A DNA stretch of 64,000 bases, from positions 6,448,001 through 6,512,000 of the forward strand of contig NZ_CP088156.1 in the NCBI RefSeq assembly GCF_021088345.1, read 5' to 3'. The DNA is from Bradyrhizobium ontarionense (GTDB lineage: Bacteria > Pseudomonadota > Alphaproteobacteria > Rhizobiales > Xanthobacteraceae). A program made the position numbers and the translations under genes. The stretch's first letter is position 1. Every line of letters starts with the position of its first letter. Positions 63,426 to 64,000 of the stretch are shown piece after piece. The notes beneath the pieces were generated by a model. It searched no databases. It was not told the DNA's origin and saw only the letters and a program-made list of their open reading frames with translations.

Positions 63426-64000
63426 ATGATGAAACGCAGCACCTCGGACGACATGGTCGCAGCTTTCGGCCGGCGCAGCTTTCTGACCCTTTTTGGCGCT
63501 GGTGCGGCCGGGTTGTCTTTGTGGCCCCGCGCGAGCCGCGCGGAGGACGTCGACGAGCCCGACGAGGCCTCGGTGCTGCGCGATCCGGATGCGCCCGTGC
63601 TCGGCAATGCAACGGGCGACATCGCGATCGTCGAATGGTTCGACTACAATTGTCCGTATTGCCGCAAGCTCGATCCCGAGCTGCAGCAGGTGGTGCACGA
63701 CGACGGCAAGGTGCGCTGGGTGCTGAAGGAGTGGCCGATCCTCGGGCCGGTGTCGGTGGTCGCGGCGCGGATGGCGCTGGCCTGCAAGTATCAGGACAAA
63801 TACGCGAAAGCGCATGACGCGCTGATCGGCACCAGCTCGAAGCTCACGGAGCCGCGCATCGACGAGCTGCTCTCTGAGGCAGGCATCGATGTCGACCGCG
63901 CCAAGCGCGATCTTGCCGCCAACGCCAAGGCCATCGACGCCATGCTGGCGCGTAACGACAAGCAGGCGCGGGGCCTGAGCTTCCGCGGCACGCCATCCTT
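63426..64000 (+). CDS. DsbA-like thiol:disulfide oxidoreductase, 3' truncated by window edge
   Basis: About 191 residues visible. Twin-arginine type leader GRRSFLTLFGAGAAGLSL, cleavage near SRAED. Thioredoxin-fold active site FDYNCPYCRKLD (Cys75, Cys78), then LKEWPILGPVSVVAARMAL and the cis-Pro region RGTPS at the right end. The CPYC dipeptide and leader fit periplasmic DsbA/ScsC-like proteins used for disulfide formation. The sequence ends inside the gene. Follows the TauE gene in the same direction. Confidence 0.9.
   Translation, partial: MMKRSTSDDMVAAFGRRSFLTLFGAGAAGLSLWPRASRAEDVDEPDEASVLRDPDAPVLGNATGDIAIVEWFDYNCPYCRKLDPELQQVVHDDGKVRWVLKEWPILGPVSVVAARMALACKYQDKYAKAHDALIGTSSKLTEPRIDELLSEAGIDVDRAKRDLAANAKAIDAMLARNDKQARGLSFRGTPS

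Noticed and set aside
1..64000. CRISPR arrays, rRNA genes and intact insertion sequences
   Set aside because: No regularly spaced repeats, rRNA sequence or transposase gene with inverted ends was seen.

Overview
The window is a 64 kb chromosomal segment of a high-GC alphaproteobacterium, most likely Bradyrhizobium or a close Bradyrhizobiaceae relative. The evidence is the gene complement: HWE-family histidine kinases, a DUF3309 mini-protein, an ExoD homologue, a BA14K fragment, a Ti-type TraA relaxase, and LivHMGF operons carrying their own binding proteins. It also has GGAAC-N16-GTT promoters of the general-stress (EcfG) type. Species assignment is inference.

Layout. 0-4.2 kb: 3' end of NAD synthase, a ModA-like binding protein, a receiver protein, and a divergent GAF-HWE kinase. 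4.5-8.7 kb: a tight four-gene minus-strand operon of membrane, coiled-coil and vWA-like proteins that I cannot assign to a described system; its third gene looks MotA/TolQ/ZorA-like. 8.9-13.2 kb: two copies of a small gene (one frameshifted), a small membrane protein, an MFS transporter and a stress-type exported peptide. 13.7-24.8 kb: acetoacetyl-CoA synthetase and a TetR regulator, divergent from a branched-chain-type ABC uptake locus with two binding proteins, a serine hydrolase and LivHMGF. A perfect palindrome in the divergent promoter is a likely TetR operator. 25.3-34 kb: a signalling and stress region with two more kinases, a receiver, ExoD, an SbmA/BacA-type ABC protein, several small proteins and Hsp20.

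34.7-58.3 kb is a genomic island in the 3' end of tRNA-Leu(CAA), bounded by a 20-bp direct repeat with a P4-type integrase next to the intact tRNA. It is an apparently mobilizable element: TraA relaxase, TraC, TraD and an oriT-like nick region, but no type IV secretion genes. It carries a dense anti-phage cargo: a nuclease-STAND NTPase (Avs-like), HipBA, two HEPN-like proteins, a complete QatABCD system and a SPARDA-type short Argonaute with a DUF4365(DREN)-APAZ partner. A Cys-rich gene near the left end is split by a frameshift at a G9 run. Just outside the left att lies the scar of an earlier integrase, so the tRNA was occupied before.

58.5-64 kb returns to housekeeping genes: DsbB, an AbrB-type membrane protein, two small exported proteins, CidA/LrgB, a TauE-type permease and the start of a DsbA-like thiol oxidoreductase that runs off the window.

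All family calls rest on motifs read by eye; no database search was possible.
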